Shown here one piece after another: positions 12,218-23,454 of a stretch of 64,000 nucleotides of DNA. Made by a program: the position numbers and the translations under genes. Source of the stretch: Miscanthus floridulus. Lineage: Eukaryota > Streptophyta > Magnoliopsida > Poales > Poaceae. Each line of letters starts with the position of its first letter. Position 1 is the stretch's first letter. The notes under the pieces were generated by a model. That model was not told the origin of the DNA, searched no databases, and worked only from the letters and a program-made list of their open reading frames with translations. The DNA lies in contig NC_089581.1 in the NCBI RefSeq assembly GCF_019320115.1, positions 14,499,925-14,563,924 of the forward strand, written 5' to 3'.

Positions 12218-12548
12218 GGGGGTGTTTGAATCCAATGACTAAAGTTTAGGAGATGTCATATAGGAGTGTCGCATGTGGTGTTCGGATACTAATAAAAAAA
12301 TAAATTACAGAATCCGTCAGTAATCTGTGAGACAAATTTATTAAGCCTAATCAATCCATCATTAGCATATGTTTACTGTAGCACCACATTGTCAAACCAT
12401 GAATTAATTAGGCTTAAAAATTTGTCTCGCAAAACAGTCCCAATCTGTGCATTTAGTTTCGTAGTTAGTCTATATTTAATATTGTATGCATGTATAAATA
12501 TTCAATGAGATACCGACTAAAATTTAGGAGGTGAATCTAAACACCCCC
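12218..12548. mobile_element. Tourist-like (PIF/Harbinger) MITE
   Basis: The terminal inverted repeats are GGGGGTGTTTGAATCC at the left and the complement of GGGGGTGTTTAGATTC at the right. A TAA target duplication lies on both sides (12215-12217 and 12549-12551). It is 331 bp, AT-rich and has no coding frame. It ends 47 bp before the TATA box of the P450. Confidence 0.85.
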
Positions 12549-12595
12549 TAAATTGAGTGTCTAGTCAGTAGTCGCGTCTGACCAAACAGGACCTG

Positions 12596-12602
12596 TATAT
12601 AT
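12596..12602 (+). promoter_or_regulatory. Probable TATA box of the P450
   Basis: TATATAT lies 53 bp upstream of the start codon at 12655, a plausible plant core-promoter position. Confidence 0.5.
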
Positions 12603-12654
12603 GGCTCATGATGTACGCTGCTGCTACGCAAATGCAACACGTCTAAGCTTAACC

Positions 12655-14285
12655 ATGGACCATGCGGCCTAAATTGCCATTCTCTCCCTAGTCTTGCTCT
12701 TCCTCCTACACCGTGTTCATGGTTTTGCCAGTCGCAACCTCAAGAACAAGAGCATGCGGCTGCCGCCGAGCCCTCCCGGCGCCTTCCTCGGCCACCTCCA
12801 CCTCATCAAGAAGCCATTCCACGCCACGCTGTCCGGCCTCGCCCAGCGCCACGGGCCGGTCTTCACCCTGCGCCTCGGCTGCCGCTACGCCGTGGTCGTG
12901 ACATCCCCGGCGTGCGCCAGGGAGTGCTTCACGGAGCACGACGTGACCTTCGCCAACCGCTCGCTGCTCCCCTCGCAGAGGCTCGTGACCTTCGACGGCG
13001 ACGCGCTCGGCACCGCCAAGCAACGGGCAGCACTGGCGCAACCTCCGCCGCATCGCCGTGGTGCAGCTCCTCTCGGCTCGCCGCGTCGGCTGCATGTCGG
13101 GCGTCATCTGCGGCGAGGTGCTCGCCATGGTGCGGCGGCTGCACCGCGCGACGACGACGACCGCGGCGGACGGCGGCGCCGCGCGGGTCGAGCTGAAGCG
13201 CAGGCTGCTCGAGCTCTCGCTCAGCGTCCTCATGGAGGCCATCGCGGAGACCAAGGCGGCGCGCCCGGAGTCAGACGCGGACGACGACACCGACATGTCG
13301 CCGGAAGCGCAGGAGTTCAAGCAGGTCATCGACGAGGTCTTCCCGTACGTCAGCTCGGTCTTGTGGGACTACCTGCCGGTGCTGCGGTGGTTCGACGTGT
13401 TCGGCGTGAGGAACAAGATCCTTGCCGCGGCGAGCAGAAGGGACACGTTTCTGCGGCGGCTGATCGACGCAGAGCGGCGGAGGATGAGCGACGGCGTCTA
13501 TAGCGAGAAAAAGAGTCTGGTCGCCGTGCTGCTCACCCTGCAGAAGCTAGAGCCGAAGGTTTACACTGACACCATGATCACGGCTTTTTGCTCGGTGAGG
13601 GATTCATTTGTTCGTTCAATTAATTTCACCCGAAATTCGACTGGTACAGACTACAGAGACGTGGTTCTCTATCACTGACGACGGTTTAACGGATTGTTTT
13701 TTGAAGAACCTATTCGGAGCTGGAACAGAGACGACCTCGACCACAGTCGAATGGGCGATGTCGCTGCTGCTGAACAATCCAGGTACACTCGAAAAGGCAC
13801 GAGCTGAAATCGACGCGGCCGTGGGGAGCTCCCGCTTGATCAACGCGGGCGACCTGCCGCGTCTCGGCTACCTCAGGTGCATCAACGCCGAGACGCTCCG
13901 CCTGTACCCGGCCGCGCCGCTGCTGCTCCCGCACAAGTCGTCCGCGGACTGCAAGGTCGTCGTCTACGACGTCCCGCGCGGCACGGCGCTGCTGGTGAAC
14001 GTGTACGAGATCCACAGGGACACGGCTGTGTGGGAGGAGCCGGGCAGGTTCGTGCCGGAGCGGTTCGAGGGCGGGAAAGCCGAGGGGCTGTTCGTGGCGC
14101 CGTTCGGTATGGGGCGGCGCAAGTGTCCCGGAGAGGCGCTTGCGCTGCAGACGGTTGGGGTGGCGCTGGGGTCCCTGTCCCTGATCCAGTGCTTCCACTG
14201 GAGCAGAGTCGACGGCGTGGAGGTTGACATGAGCGAGGGCAGCGGACTCACCATGCCCATGTATGACGTTCTTCAGATGCTCTGA
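12655..14285 (+). pseudogene. CYP81-family cytochrome P450 (CYP81A-like), two lesions
   Basis: Exon 1 is 12655-13594, the intron 13595-13706 (GT..AG) and exon 2 13707-14285, giving about 505 residues, the usual length. Motifs in order: a hydrophobic N-terminal anchor, the proline hinge LPPSPPGA (~12763), the C-helix WRNLRR (13034), the I-helix GAGTETTS (~13716-13739), ETLR (13890-13901), PERF (14055-14066) and the haem loop FGMGRRKCPG with its Cys at 14124-14126. The product would be an ER-bound monooxygenase; grass CYP81A enzymes are known for herbicide and specialised metabolism. Two lesions are seen: codon 6 is TAA (12670-12672), and an extra A at 13018-13019 shifts the frame before the C-helix. 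The remainder is clean, so inactivation looks recent or reflects assembly errors. It converges on TIP41, with 313 bp between stop codons. The subfamily is inferred. Confidence 0.88.
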
Positions 14286-14598
14286 TAGGACGGACACCTT
14301 GATCGTTCACGGTGTGCACAATGCACTAAGTAAGCTTCGCCTGAGCATGTTTCAGGTCATCAAATGAAAGACATGTTTTAGACTGACTGACAGAGAAAAT
14401 TATTAAGAATAGAAAAGGACTAAAGAAGCGTCTAATTCAAGCATGACAAGACAAGCAGCTATCTCTGTTTGGCCCAGGCGAAATGGACTATGGTGATTAA
14501 TCGCAGAAACGTACATCTACAACATGTGGCTTGTGGCAAACAAAAGAGGCCACGATGGAACATTCATGATGATGTACACAGGGTAAGGCACCTTTGTG

Positions 14599-17561
14599 TC
14601 AGTAAGGTATTTTCAACTTTTGGGTCTTCTGCGTCACAATAGGAAGTTTATGGGCAATAAGATTCGGGTCCGCGTACGCTGCAGAGTCTGAAGGATATCC
14701 TTTCTGCATTATAGAAAAGAGATGAAATATGAAAATATTCTAGCAATGTCCTCAACTTAACCTTATTGAAAGAAGGTGCTTGGTAGAGTGATAGCATACC
14801 GCAGACAAACTAGCAAATGTTGCTTCCCTCCAGCAACATTCACGGAGTACCACTGGTTTGGCTCCATTGCCATTTCCAAACGAACAATGTAAACGAGTGT
14901 CTCTCAATCTCATCAGTACACCATCAACTCTAAGCTGTTAGGTCGACAGGCAATCATCAGTAAGGACAAGCTGGTCATATGTGAAGATAAGAATCTTGAA
15001 AACCTACATATGTCAAAAACTTGCAACTTAAATGTGGGGGAACACTGTTACACGCTTATTACTCAAACATACGTTTGGAGAATCTTCAGTTCAAGCTTAG
15101 GCCTCAATAATAAATATACAATCTTTCAAATGTTCTATCTTTTCTTGTTCCATAGGATCAGTTTAGCCTAAGCCTACCCCAACTTCGTTGGGACATAAAG
15201 GCTTTGTTGTTTTATTTCAAAGGGATGAGCATAAAGTCAATTACAAGAGGAGTGAAGTTATTTATTGATCAGCTCTTCACAAGTTTTCCTGAAAAATCTT
15301 GGATTGATGAACACTGAGGGCAACAATCTGAATCAGTATTATCACTATAATTGTAACAGGTTCCATCCTATATGCGACAATAACTCACCCTCAGAAATTG
15401 TCTTCATACTAATGAGGCATCAAGTACAAAAATTAAAATGCAAGGTAGTAGAACATACCCAGAAACGCAAAAGCAGAAACCAACCAGTTGGCATTACCCT
15501 CTGCACATACACAACCAAGAATCCTATTAATGAGTAGAACCAAAAGACAATGCTGTCACAGACATTACAGTTGAGGAAAAAGGAACAGATAAGCATCATT
15601 GGGGATTGCATACCACTCGCACTGTAAGAAATGAGATACCATTGTCAGCTAACTCATCTTCATACAAGATAACCTACATACATCCTGTTAGGGGGCAGAC
15701 CAGTATCCAGATAAATTATGAACCATTTGTTCCATTGCCATACCTCGTCGTAGAAAAGAATTGGCTCTTTTGCTGAAAGGGCAACAAGGTCAATCCGATC
15801 ATTAGTATCCTCCCAACACAAAGTGCTGCATCCATCTAAACTTGTTTGTGTCTGGAAAATAAAATTGTATGAACAGGAACTATTTGTCAGTGGACTACAC
15901 CAGTAAAAAAGTGAAGGGCTGGGGAACAAATATAAAAAAAGGGCGTACCCAGTGCAGAGAGCTCCCGCTCTGTGCAGGGTCTGGGGAAGGGTGTTAGTGG
16001 CAAGCCTTACCCTCGCCTGTGCAATGCGAGGAGACCGCGACTCGAACCCGGGACCTTCCGGTCACAGGCGGTAAGACTCTACCGCTTGCACCAGGCCCAC
16101 CCTTCGCAGGGGAACAAATATAAAACTTTGAAATCAGATTAAATTAATTCAGCTGAGATCAGGTCCATACAGTGCCTGAGTTCACAACCACAGCATCACT
16201 CCCACAGTATGGAGTCGTAAATGTATAGTCGTAATCAAGTATAACCTGGTCAGAAGGCTTGCTGCAAGAAAACATGTTAAAAGAACATGTGCTTAGGATT
16301 TTTTTAACAAACTCACAAGTTAAGAATTAACACATAATATTTTCACCATCTGAATTTTTTTCAGATAAGACCAATATAAACATCTCAAAATGTGTGCTAT
16401 TGTACTTCTCTTGAAATAATGCATGATACGGACAAAATAAAATCAATTTAACTATATTCATCCACAAATATGTATTTCTGATCAAAGCTTTAGAAAATTT
16501 TAAGACAAAATCCACTGCTTTGAAACAGGGTGGGTGATGCCAAGCTAATGCAACATCTTTCACTACAAATGCTCAGTGGTATGAATTGAGTAAAAAAGGA
16601 AGTACAGTTATAGATGACCTTCTGAACTTCCATTTTGCTGCAGCAGGAACCTCAACAGGTGGCAGTCTCTCTTTCTTCCATGCCTTGAGTGCATCAAGCG
16701 CATTAAAATGCAATTTGATGCCAGTTTGAGTATGTTGAAGGGACAAGAAACTCTCTCCGAAAACCATCTCAGGTAAATGTGTAGTTTGAAGTTCATCTTC
16801 AAAGCTGAAGAAGAATAGAGTAGACATTACAGAATTTAGCATTAGCTTTCTCTAAAAGCAATACTCATCTATTTAATACTGAAGATTTCACAGATGTAAC
16901 ACCAGTAGACACTGGATAGATCCAATATTACTAGCAGCCATAGTGTGCTTTAAAGTAGCAATGTTTTAATAAATCAACTCTAAAGTTACTGTGCACATTT
17001 TTCCTGACTGAATGTAACAATAGAAAAGTTGATATACTGACAGTCTGACACCATTGGTTAATGATCAATTATCATTGGTGTGATCAGGGAGGATTCACAG
17101 TTCAAGCATCACCTCCAATCCCCACCATGTGGAAGTTGGATACCAAGACAAGCATAGTGTAACAAAGTTGAAATATATATGAACTCCATGAGTGATGAAT
17201 TAAGAACTAATGTGACATGAATAATCAGATCAAAGGGAGGGTCAGACAGACAGGAAAAGTACACACAAATTGATCAAATACGCTGCAGCGCTACTACTAC
17301 GAACCCGAAGCTCTGCCTATTACGAGTCTGAGTCCAAGTTTCCGGTCTTCTACATAGACGAATCGAAAGGACGGGGAGCGTAAGGGCTAGGGTTTATGGT
17401 GGGGGTGGCTCGTACCGTTGGAGGGAGGCGGCGTTGAGGATGGGGCCTTTGTGGGACCGGATGACCCACCCCTTCACTCGCACGCCGCCGGGAATCGCCG
17501 CCGCCCCCGCTGACTTGAGCTCCGCGGCCGTCGGGCCCTCCCACGCCGCCGCCGAAGCCAT
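14599..17561 (-). CDS. TIP41L: TIP41-like protein (TOR / PP2A-regulatory family), 8 exons, intact
   Basis: Exons on the minus strand: 17561-17416, 16804-16619, 16261-16171, 15851-15744, 15673-15614, 15500-15459, 14934-14800 and 14703-14599. All seven introns are GT-AG and the phases join without a break into about 290 residues, the family's normal length. Family landmarks are THLPEMVFGE, KLHFNALDAL, PPVEVPAAAKWKF, VILDYDYTFTTPYCGSD, KEPILFYDE, LYEDELADNG, GWFLLLRFW, VDGVLMRLRDTRLHC, VLRECCWREATF and the C-terminal QKTQKLKIPY. In yeast TIP41 binds TAP42 and links TOR to PP2A-type phosphatases; the plant protein is a soluble signalling regulator. The start at 17561 is chosen because MASAAAW fits; there is no upstream in-frame ATG nearby. 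Intron 3 contains a SINE and intron 6 a retroposon tail. This is the only host gene here without visible damage. Confidence 0.93.
15155..15222 (+). repeat. Retroposon 3' tail (Au-SINE-like) in TIP41 intron 6
   Basis: CCTACCCCAACTTCGTTGGG followed by ACATAAAGGCTTTGTTGTT resembles the 3' end of the widespread plant Au SINE. Only the tail is recognisable; no A/B box was found upstream. Confidence 0.4.
15938..16108 (-). mobile_element. tRNA-derived SINE copy 1 (in TIP41 intron 3)
   Basis: On the minus strand it starts AGGGTGGGCCTGGTGCAAGC with an A box (TGGTGCAAGCGG) and a B box (GGTTCGAGTC) and ends in an oligo-T run. It is flanked by a perfect 17-bp target duplication, GGGGAACAAATATAAAA, at 15921-15937 and 16109-16125. 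It is near-identical to the copy at 27618-27789 and lies in the sense direction of the host gene. Confidence 0.9.
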
Positions 17562-18577
17562 CTGCGTAGTTTGCTTCAAGCTGAGGAATTCGCAGTGGCA
17601 GTGCTGCCCCCTTTGTACTGCAGCACCTGGCAGTTATTTGTCGACCGTCTGATAGAATCCGATGCCTATGATTCACTGCTACACGTCCACTACAGCGCTC
17701 GAATCCTGGAATAGGCGAGGACGTGAGGTGCGAATTCGGCACGAATTCAAACGGAAACAGCCATGTTTTTAGAATTTGTGGACGATTTGATAGCTATAAA
17801 CGTTCCAGAAATGACCAATGTGCAGCCTGTTGGGCAGACCGTAAACGATCGTGGATTATTTACTGCTAGCTGGTTTGATGTGAGAGAAAAATACGATTCT
17901 AGCTTATAATCCACGATCGTATACAAACAAACGACCAGGCTGGTGGTTCTTGGATCAAAGTTCGTGATCCTAAAGGCACAGTCGCATATCCTATAGCTGC
18001 ATGATTACAAACATTGCAAAGTACGTTGATTTACATGTATGATGTTGGATACGCTCTGTAGATATAACGAGCCCCTCCGTCTCTTTTTTTGCTTTTCGAT
18101 AAGTACATTAATCTCGAGTTTAACCAAACATACATATAAATATTGATATTTATTATACAATAAATGTTATTATCAAATGTATTTTTATAATAAACCTACC
18201 TATAGAGGTATAAATATTTGTAAACCTAGTTAAACTTTTAAAAATATGACTTAGTGGGACAGGTAGTAAAACAGTCAACAGCATGACCAAAGTGATCGAT
18301 CTCATACGCAATCAGCAATCAGAGTGGCAGTATGTGCTGTAACTGGTTACCGGGGTGGCGGGGTATAGTGGGTGACCATCACTCAAATTTCATCAAGCTG
18401 GTGCTCCGCAGAGCTTATAAAATGTTCTAAACATCTTTCGGGCATTACCGCTCGATGTTTATCGTCAGAAGAAATATAAGTTGTTGGTATTAGTATACAC
18501 ACTGGGAGTTTATCAAAGTAAAAAGATAATGATACAAGCTAGTATAACAAATACATTCAGCACAAGACAAAAAAAAA
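17562..18577. other. Intergenic region between ZPR1 3' end and TIP41 5' end
   Basis: This ~1-kb region should hold the TIP41 promoter. It contains the 120-bp MITE at 17823-17942, a GAATTCGGCACGA string at 17732-17744 and an AT-rich stretch (18090-18260) resembling a decayed Stowaway-type element. No gene is seen. Confidence 0.6.
17823..17942. mobile_element. Short MITE with CAGCCTG termini
   Basis: The termini CAGCCTG and CAGGCTG are inverted, and inner arms ACGATCGTGGATTAT / ATAATCCACGATCGT are exact reverse complements. The element is 120 bp. The sequence style (GCTGGTTTGATGTGAGAGAA) is familiar from a common Andropogoneae MITE, possibly hAT-related. The target duplication is unclear. Confidence 0.7.
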
Positions 18578-21383
18578 TCATGTGCTGGTCGTGTTGTAAG
18601 CCGCGTCTGCAGAGGACGTATCCATGTCATTCAGGCCAAGTTCCTCATTCTGCTCCCAACTCCTCTGATACTCCTCCACTGTAATCCACAAAGAACACGT
18701 TCAGCATGAGTCCGCACATCCTTTTAACTTGCAGTGTTGGGTATCAGGGGAGCACCATCGCGTATCTGAATTGTCGATAAGGTTAACTTACTGGTTAGCT
18801 GGCTGTCATCTTCTAACGAATCAGTAGATGGGGCCACAAATGAAGCCGCCAATCCATCATCAATTATTAGAGTCCAGGCTTCTTGTAAACTTAAAAGCTG
18901 GTAAAATACATTGACAAATAGTATTCATTAGGGTAAAACCTCCATTAAGCTATATAGAGAGAGAGAGAGAGCAAAGAAATTACCTTGGATAGTCTCTCCT
19001 TGAAATCCTTCCATTTCTTCTTTTTTCCATTCGAGTGTGCTATCGCCCAATTGGAATCCATGTATTCTCTCCAGAGCTGTAAATGAAAAAAAAAATAGGG
19101 GGAAACAAAGACACATGTCAGATTCAAATCCTCTTCTGAGCTTCAATAAGTGCGTGCATTCCATTTTGGCATCAAAAAAGAGAGGATGGGTGAATAAAGT
19201 GAAGCAGACCTACCCTCGCATATTTTCACAATTAAACCTTCAACAGTTGTGACCATACCACCCAACGTTCCACATGAAAGCTCCAACTCAAGTTCAGGGA
19301 CTTTCACGCTAGCTGAATCTGACTGAAAAACAAAACCCAAATAAACAAAGTCGTGCATTAGAAGATGGATCCTGTCTAACAAGTTCTTTAGTCTATATAA
19401 GTATGTGGCTCCAGTAGAATCACAAATTATCAATCTGTGTAATGAACAAGGTAAAGAAATGCCAACATATTAGAGTAATGTTCAGGGGAGTCCACATTGC
19501 ACACTGAGAGAAGCCAAAAAGGACAGCACAGAGTTAGATTCTGACTCGCAAGTTGCAAAATATATTTTACTTGACAGTACATCAGGTCATTAATGTCAAA
19601 TAACCTTTTCCCTTACCTAGTCCAAGGGTGAAGCTACCTTAAGCTGCTACCAGGGCATATTGAACAAATTCAAGTTGTTGCTATCTATTTTCTACCGGTT
19701 ACGCACCCCCATGCCAACAAGCTATGGACCCACCAATCCAGAAGCAAATCACTTGGTTGGGCTGCAAGCTCGGCCCAGCAACACCATGGGGTCATCCATT
19801 GTGTATGCTGTGCTCCGGTCAACCTATGCTCCCCTATGCCTTCACTCTCTGCTTCGGCAACACAGGGCGTCCAGTACCCATTTTGGACTTTTCTAGCCTT
19901 GAACCACTGGCAACGCCTTTTTTCTAACTAATTCTCTATCTTGACTTTCTGCAATTTAATTTAGATGCTTCTTAGTTAAAATTTGATGAAACTGTAGGGT
20001 TTGGGCTTGAAACTGGGGCGGGGCTTTCTAGAATGTGTGAAAAAATTGCAGTCTGCATGGGACTCCTAGTGCAAAATAAACTTCATTATAGTGTCAAATA
20101 AACTTCTGGAAGCATTATACATGTTCCAATTGACCACTGTAAATCCCATATGTTATATCGATGGTGCGAATTTTGACTGAAACATTAATATTAAGTACAA
20201 TGTTGCCCAGGAGTTATGTATAGTTCGCTGAAACATTACTACTAGTTCTTTATAGAGAATTGAAACCTACAGTACCTTCAAATTTAGGCTTTTGAGAAAC
20301 TCAAAATCAGATGACGTATTTTTTTTATTTAGCCATCACAGCTTCACTAACTATACTATTTTTCTCATTGTTTGGCAATTTTTTTTGGTACAGGGCGCTT
20401 GTATTGAACTACTCATTAAAAACGGAAGTTGTATTATTAGGCAACATATACTTGTGATAGCATGGCGCACCCCTCCCTGGATTTTACTCTAGATTTGTCC
20501 CTGCCTAATCATATGATCATCAATCTCATGCACAGGCATGCAAGTTGTTGTAAACAGGAAACATCCAAACCTTTATGACATCGCGAGTAAGGTCTCGTGC
20601 TTTTTGAACACGCAGTGTAATTTTCTTTCCCTTCGCTGGAATTTCACCCCCAGGCTTCAGCTGATTGAACAAAGAGGAAGAGAGTTTTGAAATAAAAGTG
20701 TCAAAAGGCGCCAATCAGGTAACTAAATCTTATTTACAAAACAGTGGTAGGACAATCAAACTGACCTCTGAATTGCGATAACCACACATGTCACATGTTG
20801 TCGCCATAACAATCACCTCCCAGAAATATGGGATTTCTAGCAAAGGTCAAGGTTCACATACTTTTTAATTGCAGTGTTAAGCAGCAGACAGGGATCCCAA
20901 AATGTTCTGTTCCTACATTCAGGAACCTAATCAAAGGGTTGCAGCTATGTTTCAGGTCCTGGAAACCTGATATATCCCTGCAAGCATGTTTGGTAAATCC
21001 AACCAAACGATGCCTGTTTAAGTGGTGTGAAGCCATAAACCATAGCTCCAGCTAGAAACCATCCAGAAAAAAGAAGACTTATGTCTTGTTCAATACCCAA
21101 TGTAACCCCATCCCAAATAACAATATTCACCGGTTCAAAAGTGAAATACCATATCTGGATCAACCAACAATGGTAAAATCTTAAAAAAACAGCCTAGGCA
21201 GGCCACATATCAGGAATATTATGGTCTTCTACCCGCGGCACCAGGGCTTCTGGAAGTGAAGACCCTGGCAGAGGCGGCGAGAATTCTGTACCCACGGGGC
21301 CCATAGCGTCGCCCAGGGTCGCTGCTCCTCCATGCAGAAGTTCGTTACCAGTTGAGAGATGCATCCTTGACTGGTCAAGCGAC

Positions 21384-23415
21384 ATGACCCGGGCTGAAAA
21401 ATCTCCCCGGCATGCCTTCTTCGTCTCGGTCATCACTGGCGGGCCGGCGATCCCAAAGGAGAGGGTGATGGAGGAGATAGTACGTCGTTTTGAGCTGCCT
21501 GTTAGTTCAGTAACCCTGACGCCGGCGGAGCCTGAAGATTTCCTGCTCGTCCTCCCTGATGAGCAAACGGCGGCTCGAGTCTATGGGGATGGCAGACCAA
21601 TCAGAGCTGCTACTTTCAGACTGCAGCTTAGACGCTGGTCCCGGCAAGCTCATGCTGAAGCTGGGTCCCTGAGAGTTCTGGTGAATCTAACAATCAAGGG
21701 TGTTCCGCAGCATGCATGGAACCTTAGGACGGCGGAGCACCTCTTGAACAATCATTGCTGGGTTCTCCGTCTTCGGCAGATCGTTCGGAGCTGGCATCGT
21801 TCAAGCTCATGGCCTGGTGCTCACATCCTGATGCTATCCCATCGGCCAAGGTTCTGGAGATCGTTGAGCCGCCTACGGAAGAGGATGAATGGCCACCGAT
21901 CAAGAGAAGCCTGTGCTATAATGTAAGCATCTCCTCTGCAGTCATCTTCCCAGCGGAGGAAAAGGGCGCCCCTGATCTGTCTTCCTCCTCGGAGAGGGAT
22001 GACCAGGGTCCAAGACGTCAGCGCCGCCGTAGATCGCCATCGCCTCCCCCACCGGCGGATGGTTCCGGTGAGGGTCGAGGTGTGCGGATCCCGGTGCATG
22101 ACCGCCTGGGGCCCAGAGCCCCACTCTGCGCGAGAACTGTGGCCCACATCATCAAGAGGGCTTGGGGTCTCCACCAACGACGGGCTCTGTTGGTTCGCGA
22201 GCTCCGAAGCCACGGCAGGATGGGCCTGCGCTTGTCCCTGCCATTATGCCTAGCGACGGTTCGGATGCCCCTCCCGCCATTAATGTCCCGCCGGCAAGCC
22301 CAATTCCCGAGGCGTCTACGGATGGATTCGAGGCGGCAGCGCTGGTTGCCGAGGCGGCCGTTGAGGTGGCCAAGGCAGGCCTGCCCTCCATCACTGGGAA
22401 GGAGGGGGGAGTAATTACGCGCGTGCCGCCCCTGGCGGCGCCCCTGGGCGCATCTGATTCGATTCCAAGGGTCCTCCTGGCGGCGCGTGAAGTAATTCCA
22501 CGTGTGCCGCCCCATGCGGCGCTCCTGGGTGATTCTGTTTCAACCCCAGAGACCATCCAGGCGGCGCATGAAGGCCCCCAGACGACGTGTGAAGAGCTGG
22601 TGACAGAGGAACAGGAGAATCAAAGAATTGAGTCAAGGGAAGATGGGCCCTTATCCATGGGCCTCCACTCAACTGGGCCAACCGGGGGGCCAGCACTAAC
22701 TCAATCAGAGACTTGGGTCCACTTCCTGGCCGAACTGGAAAACCTCCAGGAGCAGGATTCTTCGGCAGCAAACAGGGACTTGCCCCACTGTTCCTTCCCC
22801 CCATCTACACCGGCAGCTGTCAACTCCCTTGACGCAGTGTCCCCCCTTCCACAGATGCCGGCGGAGGCGACAATGCTAAAGGAGATAGTGAATTTTGACT
22901 TGGAGGACAGAGGGGGCACGCCGGCGATTGTTGTGCCGCCGACGGAGAAAGATGCTTTGACAACGGAAGAGGCGCCAACAGATGTAATGCTGATGACGAA
23001 AGATGCTCCAGCAGCCTCTCCCCCAATAATTCAGCCCTGCAGCCCCACTGCGGAATTCATCAGTAGACTGTCCAAGAAGCCTGATGGACTGATTCCAATC
23101 CCTCACATCAACAAGAGGAGGAAGAACATGTTGCCGTCACCCAGTGAGGCGCCGTGTCGAAGCCGCCGAATTGCTGGAATGGGAGTGGAAAGACTGGAGG
23201 TTTGCCCCCCACACCTAAAGAAGAAGGTGATGCGTGCTTTGGACATGGACGTGCAACTTGACAGAGAACAATTTGATCAAAAGGTCCTGGAGGATTATGC
23301 TCAGCGGTTTCGGCATCCGCTACCATCGTCACACTCTAGAGCTTTGGCAGCCCTCTTTGGTTGGGCTCATCCGGACGACGATGTGTTAGGCAAACTTGTC
23401 GAATGTAGGGTCTGA
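21384..23415 (+). pseudogene. LINE ORF1 (nucleic-acid-binding protein), frameshifted
   Basis: The N-terminal part (from 21384) resembles the DUF4283-type domain of plant L1 ORF1 (AWNLRTAEHLL segment). An Arg/Ser/Pro-rich basic linker and a long low-complexity Pro/Ala region follow, ending in a more structured C terminus (KKVMRALDMDVQL, ~23220). The coding sequence moves between all three frames, with shifts near 21760 and 22150-22200, so no full protein can be made. ORF1 proteins coat LINE RNA. It lies 39 bp before ORF2, the expected arrangement. Confidence 0.7.
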
Positions 23416-23454
23416 TTTGGACGAGTTCCTTTTGGTCGCCACTCTTCTAGTATT

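Noticed and set aside
12913..13503. Alternative-frame and antisense proteins within the P450
   Set aside because: High-GC shadow frames of the P450 codons.
16030..16060. Possible tRNA gene (A and B boxes at 15938-16108 and 27618-27789)
   Set aside because: Boxes belong to a dispersed repeat with oligo-T end and target duplications; no acceptor stem or cloverleaf, so a SINE.
19640..19930. 78-residue frame in ZPR1 intron 12
   Set aside because: No recognised domain, lies inside an intron on the opposite strand, and overlaps another random frame.
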